Below are positions 24,036 to 36,419 of a DNA stretch of 64,000 nucleotides, one piece after another; position 1 is the first letter of the stretch, and each line of letters starts with the position of its first letter. This DNA is from Saccopteryx bilineata. Its lineage: Eukaryota; Chordata; Mammalia; Chiroptera; Emballonuridae. The stretch is taken from NCBI RefSeq assembly GCF_036850765.1, contig NC_089492.1, positions 199,546,276 through 199,610,275 of the forward strand. The letters run 5' to 3'. The notes beneath the pieces are model-generated. The model saw only the letters and a list, made by a program, of their open reading frames with translations. It did not search any database and was not told the DNA's origin. Position numbers and translations under genes: made by a program.

Positions 24036-24527
24036 TACAAAGGTAGCCCCTGAATAACCCAGCTCATTTATACTAAAGTATAATCAATTGAACAAGTGCA
24101 GGTAACTACTATCCAATTCTTTCGTGATTAGGAGATGACTGGGGAGTGAGTAGTATTAGATACCTGCAGGACGCCGGGGAGCACAGTCAGTACCAGCTGT
24201 GTCTGTCTGCATGTACTGCTAGAATAAGAAGATGTAGGCTGAGGCATCTTCCTTAAGAATGAATGCTCATAGATCACTTTATGAGAAATAATAGCTGCAG
24301 TGTTGACTTAAATAAGGGTAGATGATAGTTGTTGCTATTCACAGTAGATATATATTCTAGCAGATTAAACCATTATTCCCTTCCATATTGTGGATAAAAT
24401 TGTAGAAGTAAGTCTCGGGGAAAATCTATAAAAGGAGACTTTTTTACACAGAAAAATCATTACCCTTTAATTATACACACTAGGATTATTAACACTTTAA
24501 ATTATACTTATTGTAGAAATACAAATA

Positions 24528-25064
24528 TTGATCGACTTACAACTTATGCACCTTACAACCATTCGACTTGACGACCACAGTTGCTAGCCACAACTGCTCC
24601 GCGTCTGGCAGCGCAAGCGTTGCCCAGCTGGGCATACGACAATGTGGACCAGCTTCCGGCAGCACTACCATCTCCGCGTGCACCATTTCAACTGTTATCC
24701 CAGATTCGGTACAGCAATTTGTGTTTTGTGTCTTGGATATTTTTCATCAAACCCCTCCCAAGATGTCTACCAAGAGGAAATTGTCTTTGCAAATATGAAA
24801 CCAGTTGTACTGGTAATGCAGTGTTTTATTTAAACCTGACGAATGTAAAAATAAGAAACAAAATGGTGTAGAGATGATACAAATGGCATAAAATGAACAA
24901 AGAAAATTATATATAAAAATAATGAAAGGAAATTATGATAAAATATGACTAAAATATTTTTATAACATCATTTCACAGTACTGTACATATAGCCTACTCA
25001 ACTTATGACCAAATCGTGTTACAACCGGTCTGTCGGAACCAATTGTGGTCGTAAGTCGAGCACT
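24528..25064. mobile_element. Tigger/pogo-like DNA element remnant
   Basis: The ends are inverted repeats: atcgacttacaactta at the left, and the complement of ctcgacttacgaccacaa at the right, with related sequence further in ('actcaacttatgaccaaatc'). A frame inside contains MSTKRKLSLQI, resembling the start of Tigger-type transposases. The rest of the transposase is lost. The family assignment is from the end motif and this short peptide only. Confidence 0.65.
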
Positions 25065-25465
25065 AGCTGTATACAGCAATATAGGGTAAAGCTTAATGTT
25101 TCAAAAGATGCTGAGTTCTAATTCTCCTTGCTGGAGAATTAAATTGATATTTGCAGATAACAACTAAAACCTCTGGCCATAAGTCATAAAGCTATAACCT
25201 AAGTGCACTAAGGAGTGACCAGAAGCAGTCAACACTTATACTGTTGAAGGTACATAGAGTGATTTCCTATTTTTGTGGTTTTTAGCCAGGAACCAGGTAG
25301 ACATGGCACGTTGAATACGGTGACAGGGGGACAAATGAAGAACTGATGGTCTTTCTGCTGTAAGGACCGGAATATTACACCCAGAAAATTGCAGCTACTG
25401 GAGAGAGAAGAACTTTAAAAAAGAAACAATCAGTGAAGAGATCCCCAAATTCTGTTGGTCCTTGG

Positions 25466-25753
25466 CTGATACCTCAGACAGACAGGAATGGAGAGAGATG
25501 AGAAGCATCAATCATCAGTTTTTCGTTGCAACACCTTAGTTATTGATTGATTGCTTTCTCATATGTGCCTTGAGCGCGGGCCTTCAGCAAATCGAGTAAC
25601 CCCTTGCTCGAGCCAGCGACCTTGGGTCCAAACTGGTAAGCTTTGCTCAAATCAGATGAGCCCGCGCTCAAGCTGGCAACCTCGGGGTCTCGAACCTGGG
25701 TCCTCTGCATTCCAGTCCAGCACTCTATCCACTGCACCACCACCTGGTCAGGC
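25466..25753 (-). mobile_element. Bat tRNA-derived SINE, same type as 10987
   Basis: On the minus strand it starts GCCTGACCAGGTGGTGGTGC with B-box GGTTCGAGACC, then 'gcttgagcgcgggctcatct' and 'tgctcgagccagcgacc'-type segments, ending 'gagaagcatcaat' on the complementary strand. Confidence 0.88.
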
Positions 25754-25754
25754 T

Positions 25755-26140
25755 AGAAAAGATTTTTTGAATAACACATTGGTCAAAAAAGAAGCCATCA
25801 CAAAAATTAGTAAAACCAAGAAGAATTTTACATCAGCATGTGAGATACAGCTAAAGAAATTAAACATGAGCTAAGCAACAAACTAAAAAGTTTTTTAAAA
25901 ATGAACTAGCCCACCGAAAATAGAAAAAAATAATTTTAAAAAGTAAATGGAAGTAGTAGAAAACAAAGATACAATAGGAATGATCAAGTCAACAAGGCTA
26001 AAAGTCGGTTCTCTGAATAAATTTAAAAAGGGATTATTGGAGACAAAATCTGGCAAGATTGATCAAGGCAATAAAAGAGGAGAGAACACAGACATTAGGA
26101 ATGAAGAGGGAAATGTAATTCAACATGCAACTGCTTTTAG
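25755..26140 (+). repeat. Old L1, ORF2 segment
   Basis: The order 'agtcaacaaggctaaaagtc', 'ggttctctgaataaatttaa', 'ctggcaagattgatcaaggc' and 'cattaggaatgaagagggaa' is the sense strand of L1 ORF2 between the endonuclease and reverse transcriptase parts. It is non-coding. The next 690 bases show nothing that I recognise. Confidence 0.7.
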
Positions 26141-26828
26141 GAGTTCTGTGATCAAACTGAGTTCCTGAGCACAGCCAACTGAGAATCTGAGCCTCAATCT
26201 GATGATCAGTGAGAAGTGAAGATATGCAGGAGAAAAGCCTCTCTTCAGCACCTCTAAGAATTCTTGTGATCTTAACCAAACAGAACAGCTACTCAGGGCT
26301 GAGTGAACCCTTCCCCCACCCCATTTCAGTCCTGCCAGTCACTTAATGCAGAACTTAAAACATATCCTTATCCAAAATAGAAAAGAATATTCTTTTGGAA
26401 AGGAGAAAACGAACATACATGATTTTAAGACTTATTATTCTGTGTTTGACAGAATCAAGTCAAAACATGAAATCTCATTATATATTAGATGATGGGTGAT
26501 ACATTATCCACAGTGACAATTTGAATGCCAAATGGGTTTTGAAATGTAGGTCCTAATCAGAACCTTTCAAAAATGCCACTGTGTTTAAGAATAGCACTGT
26601 TGGCTTTGCTGTAGTTAATGACACACAAATGATGGTGTGCGCAGGCACTGCAGCTCTGCCGCTTCCCACACTGCTCCTGCGAGCCGCAGCCCTCGTCGTC
26701 TCTTGTTCCACTCCTCCACCAGCGTGCCACTTAGAAGAATTTAGGGAGAAAGAAGTGACTGCTTGCTTGCTTTCGCTTTGCTTTTCAAAGTGTTTCTTTT
26801 GTGAAGGGAAATAATCTTGTTCTGTCTA

Positions 26829-26965
26829 CAGAAGTGGGTCTCAAACTTTGGTGTGCCCTGAAATTGCCCAGGGGGCTTGGGGGAGGGGTCCAGGCAGCTG
26901 TGTTTTTGCCTGGCACCCTGGTGGTTCTGAGGCACCAAGGTTTGAGCATCAGTTGAGGGTTTCAG
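26829..26965 (+). mobile_element. MER5A-like hAT fossil
   Basis: The block starts 'gtgggtctcaaactttggtg' and ends near 'ccaaggtttgagcatcagtt', following the MER5 consensus, an ancient non-autonomous hAT element shared by placental mammals. Confidence 0.7.
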
Positions 26966-27029
26966 CATCTGCACTTTCCAGATTCTGTGACACGTAGTCC
27001 AAGGCATGTGAGTTATGTCCTTCCGCACC

Positions 27030-27265
27030 TTGATAACACTGAGTCCTTACTATTTGTCAGACATTGTTCTAAGTTCACGTGTATCAGCACCTATTCTCAC
27101 AATAGCCTTCTTGGATCTGCACTATTATCCCCATTTTATACACAAGGAAACTGAAGTACAGACGTCAAATAATGTGCCCAAGGCCACAGGACTCATTAGG
27201 AACAGCAAGGATTTGAACCCAAAGATTCTGGTCCTGAAGCTTGTACACTTAACCTTCATCTCTTC
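27030..27265 (-). repeat. MIR
   Basis: Well-preserved reverse MIR: 'ttactatttgtcagacattg', 'attatccccattttatacac', 'aaggaaactgaagtacagac', 'tgcccaaggccacaggactc', 'ggatttgaacccaaagattc'. The B-box of its tRNA-related head is readable in reverse. Confidence 0.85.
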
Positions 27266-27274
27266 TGTTTGACA

Positions 27275-28584
27275 TAACACTAGTTTATGAGACAGCAAAT
27301 GTTGCTGAATGAGGGTCCCTTTTAAGTAACAGTGTCATAGCAAAGACAGGAACTCACCTGTCAAGACTCCAAAGACAGAAAGGATGTGTAACCCCAGGTA
27401 GTTGGGTAATTCTTAGGTTCTGTGAGGCTACAGAGATGAATCACATTTAGCTCTATCTCAAGGAATACAGAGCTAATCCAAGCAATTAAGAAAAGTGTGA
27501 CCCCAATTCCCTGATACTCCTGTTTAGATTTAAAGAAATTGGATGTACCACTCCGCATTCCCATGACTGAGCACAAGAAGAAATCACAATCAGCCTATAA
27601 GCAGCTAATTGAAGCCAGGGAGCAAATGAGATCCTATCAAACAAGCAGGGGGGTTAGGAAAGAATAAGGTACCTAGGGTCTGAGAGGCAGACCTCAGAAG
27701 ACAGATCTGCAGGAGAAACAGCAGTCACAAGGAGGGATGGGAACCAGAGGCTCTGGGGAAAATGAAAAAAAAAATAAAAAAGGATTGTGTAAGTTTACTT
27801 TTTAGAAAATGTGTTCAAACATAGCCATTTAAAGTGATGTGTCCTAGAATTTTTAGGGGGAAAAGCCACAAACCAACTTCATCATTTGATGCCAGTTTAT
27901 CTTTTTACCAATATATCTCCTAGCATTTATGGGAGAAATACCATTGCACTTGGTTAGACACCAGAGATGTGAGGTCTATTTGCTGTTATTTAACAAAGTC
28001 ATCATCTGTACAGTTAACAGAGTACAGATACCATACAGTAACACTGTGAAAGGCCAGCTCCTGAGCCACATGTCTGTACATGTGTTCCTATATTTAACCA
28101 CAATTTCTATTCATAGAATCACCTTTCATAGGTATAGCATGCTGTGCTTTTCCAAGAACCTTCATGTTCAAGATATTTTATTCACTGTGAAATGAGCAGA
28201 ATTAGTATTTTTACATCTGGACTTGACCAAGGAGAACACTGAAGCTAAGAGAAAATAGTGTTTCCTTTGATCACATAACTAGCTTGTGAAAAGGCTAAAA
28301 CAAAACCATACTCACTAAGTCTCAGTTCAACCCCTTCACATTAGAACTCTGGACATGGGGGGTGAAGACATCAACATGTAACCTCAGAAACAACAGGTAG
28401 TTCCTTCTACCCTTCTGTAGAAGTATCTCCTTGTGATCAACTTCTTGCTCCAGACCAGTAAGTAAATGCCCTGAAAACTCGAGGTCCTTTCTTCCCTAGA
28501 GAGAAGGACTATTTTGGGTTTGTATTTTTTAGAAAATGGTGTTTAAAAGGAATATTTTAAAAACCACATCAGAATTTATGCATT
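27275..28584 (+). other. Intergenic, no gene seen
   Basis: No protein-like frame, RNA gene or clear repeat is recognised. It contains an A-rich tract at about 27762-27782. Confidence 0.4.
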
Positions 28585-28602
28585 AAAACAAATTCAGCCT
28601 TT

Positions 28603-29003
28603 GGCCCTGGCCAGTTGGCTCAGTGGTAGAGTGTCGGCCTGGCGTGCGGAAGTCCCAGGTTTGATTCCCGGCCAAGGCACACAGAAGAGGCGCCCATCTG
28701 CTTCTCCACCCCTCCCCCTCTCCTTCCTCTCTGTCTCTCTCTTCCCCTCCCGCAGCCAAGGCTCCATTGGAGCAAAGTGGCCCGGGCGCTGGGGATGGCT
28801 CCATGGCCTCTGCCCCAGGCGCTAGAGTGGCTCTGGTCGCAACAGAGCGATGCCCAGGATGGGCAGAGCATTGCCCCCTGGTGGGCAGAGCGTCGCCCCC
28901 TGGTGGGTGTGCCGGGTAGATCCCGGTCGGGTGCATGCAAGAGTCTGTCTGACTGCCTCCCCGTTTCCAGCTTCAGAAAAATACAAAAGAAAAAAACAAA
29001 CAA
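28603..29003 (+). mobile_element. Bat tRNA-derived SINE, long type, young
   Basis: It starts GGCCCTGGCCAGTTGGCTCA with A-box and B-box. It contains 'gcaaagtggcccgggcgctg' and the doubled 'gggcagagcrtygccccctg' segment, and ends CTTCAGAAAAATACAAAAGA. The 17-bp duplication aaaacaaattcagcctt flanks it exactly (28585-28601, 29004-29020). Low divergence marks it as young. Confidence 0.95.
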
Positions 29004-29020
29004 AAAACAAATTCAGCCTT

Positions 29021-30179
29021 CAACATAATTCATAATATTTCAATATAATAGTTGGTAAACGAACTATACAAAGACATTTAAAGGATAATCACGTGAAGTT
29101 TAAATATGGTGTGGGTTGGATGGTATTTAGAAGTTAGTTTTGGTAGGTGTGATGATGTGTTCTGTCTGTGTTAGAAGTTAGTCTTATTTTCAGGCCTTGT
29201 GCTGATGTAGGCTCTGCTTCAACAACAACATGGTGATGTTAAATTTATCTAAATAAATTACAGAGTCTTGGTGAATAACAGCTCTGCTGCCTGAATGTCA
29301 AAGCATTTTATTTTCCCCTTTTTTTAATTTTTGAAAATGTTCTCCGAACCACTTTATGAACCACAAAGAAGCTGAGTCACACTACTTTAGAGTTCTACCT
29401 CATTTGGATCCAAAACAATATTATTAGTTGACATGACCCTGTTCCCCATTGTTGACACTATTTCCACATAATCATTTCCTTAAAACAGCCTCCTCCTACC
29501 TTGTATCTCTCTGTGCAAGGATCTAAAATTATTTTATCAAATTCTATGGCCAAGCCATCAGCTCAAATGTGAATGAAACTGAATGACTCCAGTCAGGCTT
29601 CTGGTATAAATGTTATAGAGACTCTGGTGATCTGAAACCTCTCCTCCAACGATTTCACTGCATGGGACCAAACACAGAGTCCCTGGGAACTAAGTCCAAC
29701 ATCCCTGGGTGGGGACGAGGATCATACTGTTTTCAGGGAAGAAGAAATCAACCATAGGTAGAAGAAATGAAGGCTGATTTTATTAAGCACATGTGGCAGT
29801 GAGCAAGATGTGAGGAGGTGACTAGGATGTAAAGTATCCTAAGAACCCGACCAAAGTATCTACTAATTCTGAAATTACTTCACTAAAGAAGCATGAATGG
29901 GGAGAGTTGTCCTCCCTCACTCCACCTCACTTTTCCCTAAGGGCAGGATGAAATTTGCTAATATAAGATTGGTTTTCATTTATAGAGTTTTGAGGATATC
30001 CTGCATAAAAAGTTTTCTTTGTATAAGCAGTATCTGCTCAAATTAGCAATTCAAGTTATCTTCATTGACCAAGGATGAAAGCAGCGTATGGAAAGTGTGA
30101 GCCCAGCCTGGGATCCTAGAGTCAAGCTGGGTGGACTCTCTCCCACTTGTGTGAAGCGTCTGTTTTTAAAAACTTGTGG
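29021..30179 (+). other. Intergenic, no gene seen
   Basis: No gene or clear repeat is recognised in this moderately AT-rich stretch. Confidence 0.4.
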
Positions 30180-32127
30180 CTCTTTGAAAAATCCCATTTG
30201 GAGTTTTGTGGTGATTGCATTAAATCTGTATGCTATTTTAGGTAACATGGCTATTCTAACTCTGTAGATTCTTCTGATCCGTGAGCACAGACTGTCTTAC
30301 CATTTCTTTGTTCTTCAATTTCCTTCAACAGTGTCTTTGTTTCTCAGTGTATAGATCCTTCACTTCTTTATGCTCATTCCTAGAAACTTGATCCTTATTG
30401 TTGCAATTGCAAATGGGATTATCTTCTGACATTTCATTGTTAGTATATAGGAATGCATTGGCTTTTTTGTACATTGATTTTGTATCCTGCACTATCACTG
30501 TATCTGGTTATTGTTTATAATAGTATTCTGGTGTAGTTTTTAGGGTTTTCTATATATAAAATCATATCTGCAAGTAGCAATAGCTTTATTTCTTCATTCC
30601 CAGTTGGATGCATTTTAATTCTTTATCTTGCCTGGTTGCTCTGGCTAGGACTTTCAGTACTATGTTGAATAACAGGGCAAGAGTAGGCAACCTTATCTTG
30701 TTCCTGATCTTAGAGGAAAAACTGTTTTTCACCATAGAGTGTGGTGCTAGCTGAGGGTTTGTCATATATGCTCTTTATTATGTTGAGGCACCTTCCTTCT
30801 ATACCCATTTTACTGAATGTTTTATGGGACCATAAAAGACCCCAAGTAGCCAAAGCAGTCCTTGGAAAAAAAGAACATGACTGGAGGAATCGTGCTCTCT
30901 GACTTGAAATTCAATTTCATAGCTACCATAATCAAAACACTGTGGTTGGCAGAAAAATACATAAACCAATGGAACATAATTGAGAGCTCAGAAATAAACC
31001 CACACATGTGTGGACAACTGATTTTCAACAAAGGAGCCAAAAATATACAATGGAGAAAGAAAACTTCTTCAATAAATGATACTGAAAAAATTGGGAAACC
31101 ACATGAAAAAGAATGAAACTAGACTACTATCTGACACCATATACAAAAATTAACTCAAAATGGATTGAGCACAGCAAAAGAAACCATCAACAAAACAAAG
31201 GGTCAACCAAACAAATGATAGAAAATATTTGTAAACAATACCTTCAATAAAGGGCTAATATCCAAAATATGTAAAGAACCCAACAACTCAACAACAAAAA
31301 ACAACCCAATTAAAAAATAGGTAAAAGACCTGATTAAACACTTTTCCCAAAAAGACATACAAATGACCAACAGACATATGAAAATGTCCTTCACTGGCTG
31401 TAAAGGAAATGCAAATCAAAACCACAGTGAGATACCACTTCACACCTGTTAGATTGGCTGTTACCAACAAAACAAGTAATAGCAAGTGTTGGAGAGAATG
31501 TGGAAGAAAACCCTCATTCACCACTGGTGGGAATGTTAACTGGTGCAGCTACTATTGAAAACAGTATTGAGGTTCCTAAAAATTAAGAATAGAATCATAT
31601 AACTCAGCAATCCCTCTACCCCCAAATTTTGAAAGCACTTATTTGTAGAGATGTATGTACCCCGATGTTCACTGTAGCATTCATTATTCATGGTGGCCAA
31701 GACATGAAGACAACATTAAGTTCCTTCAATAGATGATTGGATAAAGATGTGGTACATTTATACAACGGAATACTACTCAGTCATAAGAAATGATGAAATA
31801 CTGCCATTTGCAAAAACATGAATGAATCTTGAGAATATTGTGCTAAGTGAAATAAGCCAGTCAGGAAAAGCTAAGAAATATTATTCCACTTATATGTGGG
31901 GTATAAAACAGAAAGCAACAAATGAATAAACAAAACAAACTTATAGACACAGAGAGCAGTACAGTGGTTACCAGAGGGGAAGGGGGTGGGAGCAAGGTAA
32001 TGGGGGTCAAATGTATGGTGATGAAAGGAGACTAGGCATTGAGTGAGCACACAGTGCAAAATACAGATGATGTATTACAAAATGTACACCTGAAACGTTA
32101 TTGATGCTCCAATAAATTAATTTCTTT
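30180..32127 (+). mobile_element. 5'-inverted (twin-primed) L1
   Basis: From 30180 to about 30826 the sequence is antisense L1 ORF2 (reverse transcriptase region, e.g. 'ttgttcctgatcttagagga'). At about 30827 it flips to sense ('gggaccataaaagaccccaa') and continues through the end of ORF2 to a 3' UTR ending 'ccaataaattaattt'. The two halves meet at the same point of the element: the antisense part ends (in element order) just before the codons where the sense part begins. That is the signature of twin priming. All frames are broken. Confidence 0.82.
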
Positions 32128-33673
32128 AGGTCTACTAAATTTATTTTAAAAATTATAAAACATTTCTTGCAAAAGAGCATTGCGTTCTGCACACTGCTCT
32201 GAATAGATACCAGGGACATAGGACTGTTGTTACTTTACCTCCCTGTCCCCTCATGACCATAGTAATTACATAGGGGGAACTTTCCACCAACAATGAACAA
32301 AAATTAAAATTCACGCTGCTGCTTTTTCAAGACTTCATTGTTAGCTTTTGCACACCCTCCCCTCCTCACCCTGCTTGTGAGGAACTAAAAATTATATCTG
32401 ATGAACAGAAAAGATTGCACTACACCTCAAATGCAGAACACCTATGAAGAAGGATGTTGGCTTTAAACAGAAGCAGATATGAAAAATTAAAAAAAAAGAA
32501 CGTAGGACTCCTTCAGTTCTCCAATAGTCTTAGAAAAAAGTTTCAGATTGCTCCTTTACACTGTTCTGAAACAAATACTATTCATTATTTTATATCTGAT
32601 CCTGTGTTTCTGTAAAGGCTCATCAATTTTGATAGAAGCTCCTGACTCATGACGAATTTGCTTAATTCTCTGCCCACCTTTGTCAATAACAGATCCAGCC
32701 AAATCTCTGGGATAGTTACTTGTGCAGCAATACTAGGTCCACCAAGATAGCATGTGAGCCAGAACACCCTGCAGAGGAGTAATAATATTCAGAGCCACAC
32801 CATGGTTCTGCCCTTCTGAAGGGGAGTTACAGAGTCCCAAGATACATTAGCTCTGAAACCAACCATGCCATCATGATTTTCTCCAAGTCTTCTTCTTCTG
32901 ACCTAGGCCATTGGATCTCCTCTTTTAGGTGGTGGTGGTAGAGGAAGAGGGAGAGTCACCTTCTGCTACTATCCTGGCCACCTCATCCAGGAGGAGGAGG
33001 AGGAGGAGGAGGTCCTTGCAAAGGGCTTGTATCATAATCTCTTCTAGAGGGAGACATTGGATGCTCACCCTGACCAGAAGGCATTCTGTCAAAACCACCT
33101 CTTCCCCCACATGGGAAGTCCCACAGAACATCCACAGTGGTCATCAAACAGTGTAAATCCAGGTTTCATTGTAAGAATTAGGGTCAAAAGGCCGTGCACG
33201 TCCTTGGATGGGAGACTCCGATATACTATCAGGGATGATCTTCATGCACTCTACACCCCTGTCAGGTTCTCCTCCAGTAAGAATGGCCCTGTCCCTGGCC
33301 GGTTGGCTCAGCGGTAGAGCGTCGGCCTAGCGTGCGGAGGACCCGGGTTCGATTCCTGGCCAGGGCACACAGGAGAAGCGCCCATTTGCTTCTCCACCCC
33401 TCTGCCGCGCTTTCCTCTCTGTCTCTCTCTTCCCCTCCCGCAGCCAAGGCTCCATTGGAGCAAAGATGGCCCGGGCGCTGGGGATGGCTCTGTGGCCTCT
33501 ACCTCAGGCGCTAGAGTGGCTCTGGTCGCAACATGGCGACGCCCAGGATGGGCAGAGCATCGCCCCCTGCTGGGCAGAGCGTCGCCCCTGGTTGGCGTGC
33601 CGGGTGGATCCCGGTTGGGCGCATGCGGGAGTCTGTCTGACTGTCTTTCCCCGTTTCCAGCTTCAGAAAAATG

Positions 33674-33704
<31 letters not shown>

Positions 33705-34255
33705 ATGGCCCTGTCAGTGGAATGAGGACAGAATTCCTGGAGAAGTTTGATTGTTGTCTGAGTCATTTCAAAGATTTTAGCTCCCTTGACCCCAAAAATT
33801 CCTTCTGCCAGACTGATGGATCAAGTCTCAATCCACAGCCAAAGTCATGTCCTGTACAGAGTTGGTCATTTAAGCGTTGCACTGCATCAGACTCGAGTGG
33901 AAGCTGGCTGGTTGCAGTGTGTGATGGCACTGCAGGCCCTCTTCCAACATAGGGATGCTTTTCTTCAGCATATCTCCAATTGTTTCAATATCAGCACTGA
34001 TCCTCAGTGTGCACCCAGGGCCTCGGCTTTCTGGGGCTGACATGCTGGTGCTATAGTCTGTGTGCAGAGCCCAGCACTCTTGCCCCCATTCCCATTCACC
34101 ACCCCAGCCTTCTTGTTCTGCAGCAGGATGCAGAATTCAACCCTCAGCAGCATTCTCAGATCATGTGAAAGCTTGTTCCTCTTATCTTCTGCAGGCTGCT
34201 TACTACTGTTGGTCTCAGTGTTGGGGAAGGTTTTCACTGGCTGTCCAGTTTTTAT
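32128..34255 (-). pseudogene. HNRNPK: Processed pseudogene of HNRNPK
   Basis: On the minus strand the sequence follows HNRNPK mRNA without introns. A degraded start region gives TFPNTETN. A first KH domain remnant gives [19 protein letters not shown] (the GxxG loop of the parent is altered). A second KH region gives [20 protein letters not shown] proline-coding CCT run lies at 32989-33014 on the + strand as GGA repeats, and the third KH domain is at about 32600-32730 ('[20 protein letters not shown]'-like frame). The parent's 3' UTR follows to about 32128, with AATAAA near its end. Many stops, frameshifts and internal losses prevent a product. A young SINE splits it at 33294-33700. Confidence 0.9.
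33294..33700 (+). mobile_element. Bat tRNA-derived SINE, long type, very young
   Basis: It starts CCTGGCCGGTTGGCTCAGCG, with intact A-box and B-box (GGTTCGATTCC). It ends CTTCAGAAAAATGA followed by about 27 A. The perfect 15-bp duplication aagaatggccctgtc (33279-33293, 33701-33715) lies inside the HNRNPK pseudogene. The uninterrupted A-tail and perfect duplication suggest recent insertion. Confidence 0.96.
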
Positions 34256-34349
34256 TTTCTTGGATTATATGGGTGCACCAATCAGTTATTATATATCCTC
34301 GCAGAGCAAAACTGAAGTGTTCTGGGCAGGATCAACTGACACCCTAGTG

Positions 34350-34671
34350 TAGAGGTCGGGAACCTATGGCTCGCGAGCCAGATGTGGCTTTTTTGATGGC
34401 TGTATCTGGCCCGCAGACAAATCTTTAATAAAAAAAATTAATAACGTTAAAAATATAAAATATTCTCATGTATTACAATCCATTCATTTCCTACCGCTCA
34501 TGTTCATGGTTGCGGGTGGCTGGAGCCGATCACAGCTGTCCTCCAGGACAACACCAAGTTTTTATTGGATAATGCATAATGTACATAGGTCGTTGTATGG
34601 CTCTCGTGGAATTACATTTTAAAATATGTGGCATTCATGGCTCTCTCAGCCAAAAAGGTTCCCAACCCCTG
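34350..34671. mobile_element. Non-autonomous hAT-type element, copy 2
   Basis: This is the same family as 12466-12779: start tagaggtcgggaacc, end ggttcccaacccctg, flanked by ccctagtg (34342-34349) and ctctagtg (34672-34679), seven of eight matching. It lies about 95 bases beyond the 5' end of the HNRNPK pseudogene. Confidence 0.93.
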
Positions 34672-34679
34672 CTCTAGTG

Positions 34680-35540
34680 CTTCAGGTAAACAAGCAGGAT
34701 ATGAGCAAGATAGTGAGGTTGGTGCAGCAAAGAAACAGAGGATAATAGCATTGGCAGCATTTTCACCTAAAGTGAATTTTTAAAAAATTGTGGTTCAATA
34801 AAAACCACCTAACCTCTTTTTGTATGCAGTACTCTCTCCAATTCAACCCTCTAGAATGAAATGTCATCCACTGACTAAACACTAGCCTGTTGACATCGAA
34901 TTGCCTGAGTGGGGACATTCATGCAGGGCCTAGCCTGCATTGCCCTGTGAGCTCAGGGATTTTATACCCAGTCTCTTTGTTCCCTGATGAAGGGCAGACG
35001 GTCAGGACAAGTGCTGTGCGATACCCTAAATAAATTAGCCTAACACTCTTATGGGCCCCCAACTTCTCCCTGTACTGTGAGAAAAGTCTCTACAACAGCT
35101 ACGTTGTGACTTGAAGGAAGGGAAGAGGCTCCCATGGATGCTTCATGGAATCCGGACGAGAGGAAGACTGTTCACTTCATCTTAGGAAACGCCAGTGTTG
35201 TTTCATGTAGAGAAAAATCCCATCAATATGTTTCAGAAAAAATGTGTTTCTTCATAAAAATAGGCACCATATTTGATAACTCACCTTATAAATTAAACCT
35301 AAGTAATTTGGAATATTTTACAAACACAAAGCTACTCATTTAAAGAACTTGGGGAAACAATGAGCTATCTGAAAGTTGTCAGGCATGAAAAATTCCTGTG
35401 AAAGTTCAGGGTTTTTGAAAACTCTCCAGGTTAGTATCTCTAAGCACATAGCCTTAGAAATAATGTAAAAGTTAAAATTCCACATTTTAAAATCCTGTGT
35501 TTTCTAACTCTTCCTTCTTGCCTCAAAACAGAACCAATCA
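34680..35540 (+). other. Intergenic, no gene seen
   Basis: No gene or clear repeat is recognised. Confidence 0.4.
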
Positions 35541-35631
35541 ACCTTCCTTCCTTCCTTCCTTCCTTCCTTCCTTCCTTCCTTCCTTCCTTCCTTCCTTCCT
35601 TCCTTCCTTCCTTCCTTCCTTCCTTCCATCT
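35541..35631 (+). repeat. (CCTT)n microsatellite
   Basis: More than 20 perfect tandem copies of CCTT. The minus-strand frame of EGRK repeats across it is a by-product of the repeat. Confidence 0.97.
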
Positions 35632-36419
35632 TGTCTGCATCAGGTGACCTCAATCTAAAAACTCCAATTCAGTGCACCAATCTTATATCTCTATTGAAAG
35701 ACATCACCCAGAGAAGGTCATGCCATTTTTTCCCCTTAAGTGTGAGTTTTACCACCTGAGTTAAGTGTTCTGAAGATTTGAGTGAAAATATCAAGTTAGA
35801 ACAAAAAGAGGAGTGGAAATCAGAGGCCGGGCGAAGCTGAGAAGCCGCTCACAGGTGTCTCTGGTTCTGAGCCCCTTTTCTCTGGCCTGTAGAGTTGAGC
35901 TGGTTCCTATGGCTCTTCACAGCTCCGAGACTCAATTACAATTCTCAAGCTCTGGACACACTAGTCATTTTGTGAACAAGCTTGTAAACTGTCAAGTACT
36001 TCACAGCCATTATCTCTCTATCAGGTAACTAGTCTCTTCCCACAATAACCTGCCACTGAATTGGCCTGCTGGGACTTTCACTCTCAGCGGCAGAGGGGAG
36101 AGAGGTGAGGGAGACAAGATGGCTAGGTGAAGACAGTCTTTGTCCCGCCTCCCTGTGCCCGCCCCTCAGGGTCATGGCCCCCTTCCTTCTGTTTCCTTCA
36201 ACCAGTTGCTATCCTTCCTCTAAACTTTGAAGTTTTATTCCTTGTGTTAAATCTAGGGCCCTTGTGTACTCTCTCCATCCAACTTAGATGCAACCAGAGC
36301 TTCAAGAGTTAAACACTGCTTGTTACTCAGAAATATTAGATGAGCTCTTGCTGTCCTCTGTAATAGCAGCCATCTCCCTGCAAATGGCACACATAATTGC
36401 TTTCATTGAAGCAAGTCAG

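Noticed and set aside
32925..33156. Frames with poly-Leu or poly-Arg near 33000
   Set aside because: They are other-frame readings of the GGA run in the HNRNPK pseudogene, where the parent encodes prolines.
33300..33375. tRNA gene-like sequence with A-box and B-box
   Set aside because: It is the head of a SINE, with no complete cloverleaf needed to explain it and with target duplications around the whole SINE. The same holds for the other SINE heads.
35440..35640. EGRK-repeat minus-strand frame
   Set aside because: It is the translation of the (CCTT)n microsatellite.
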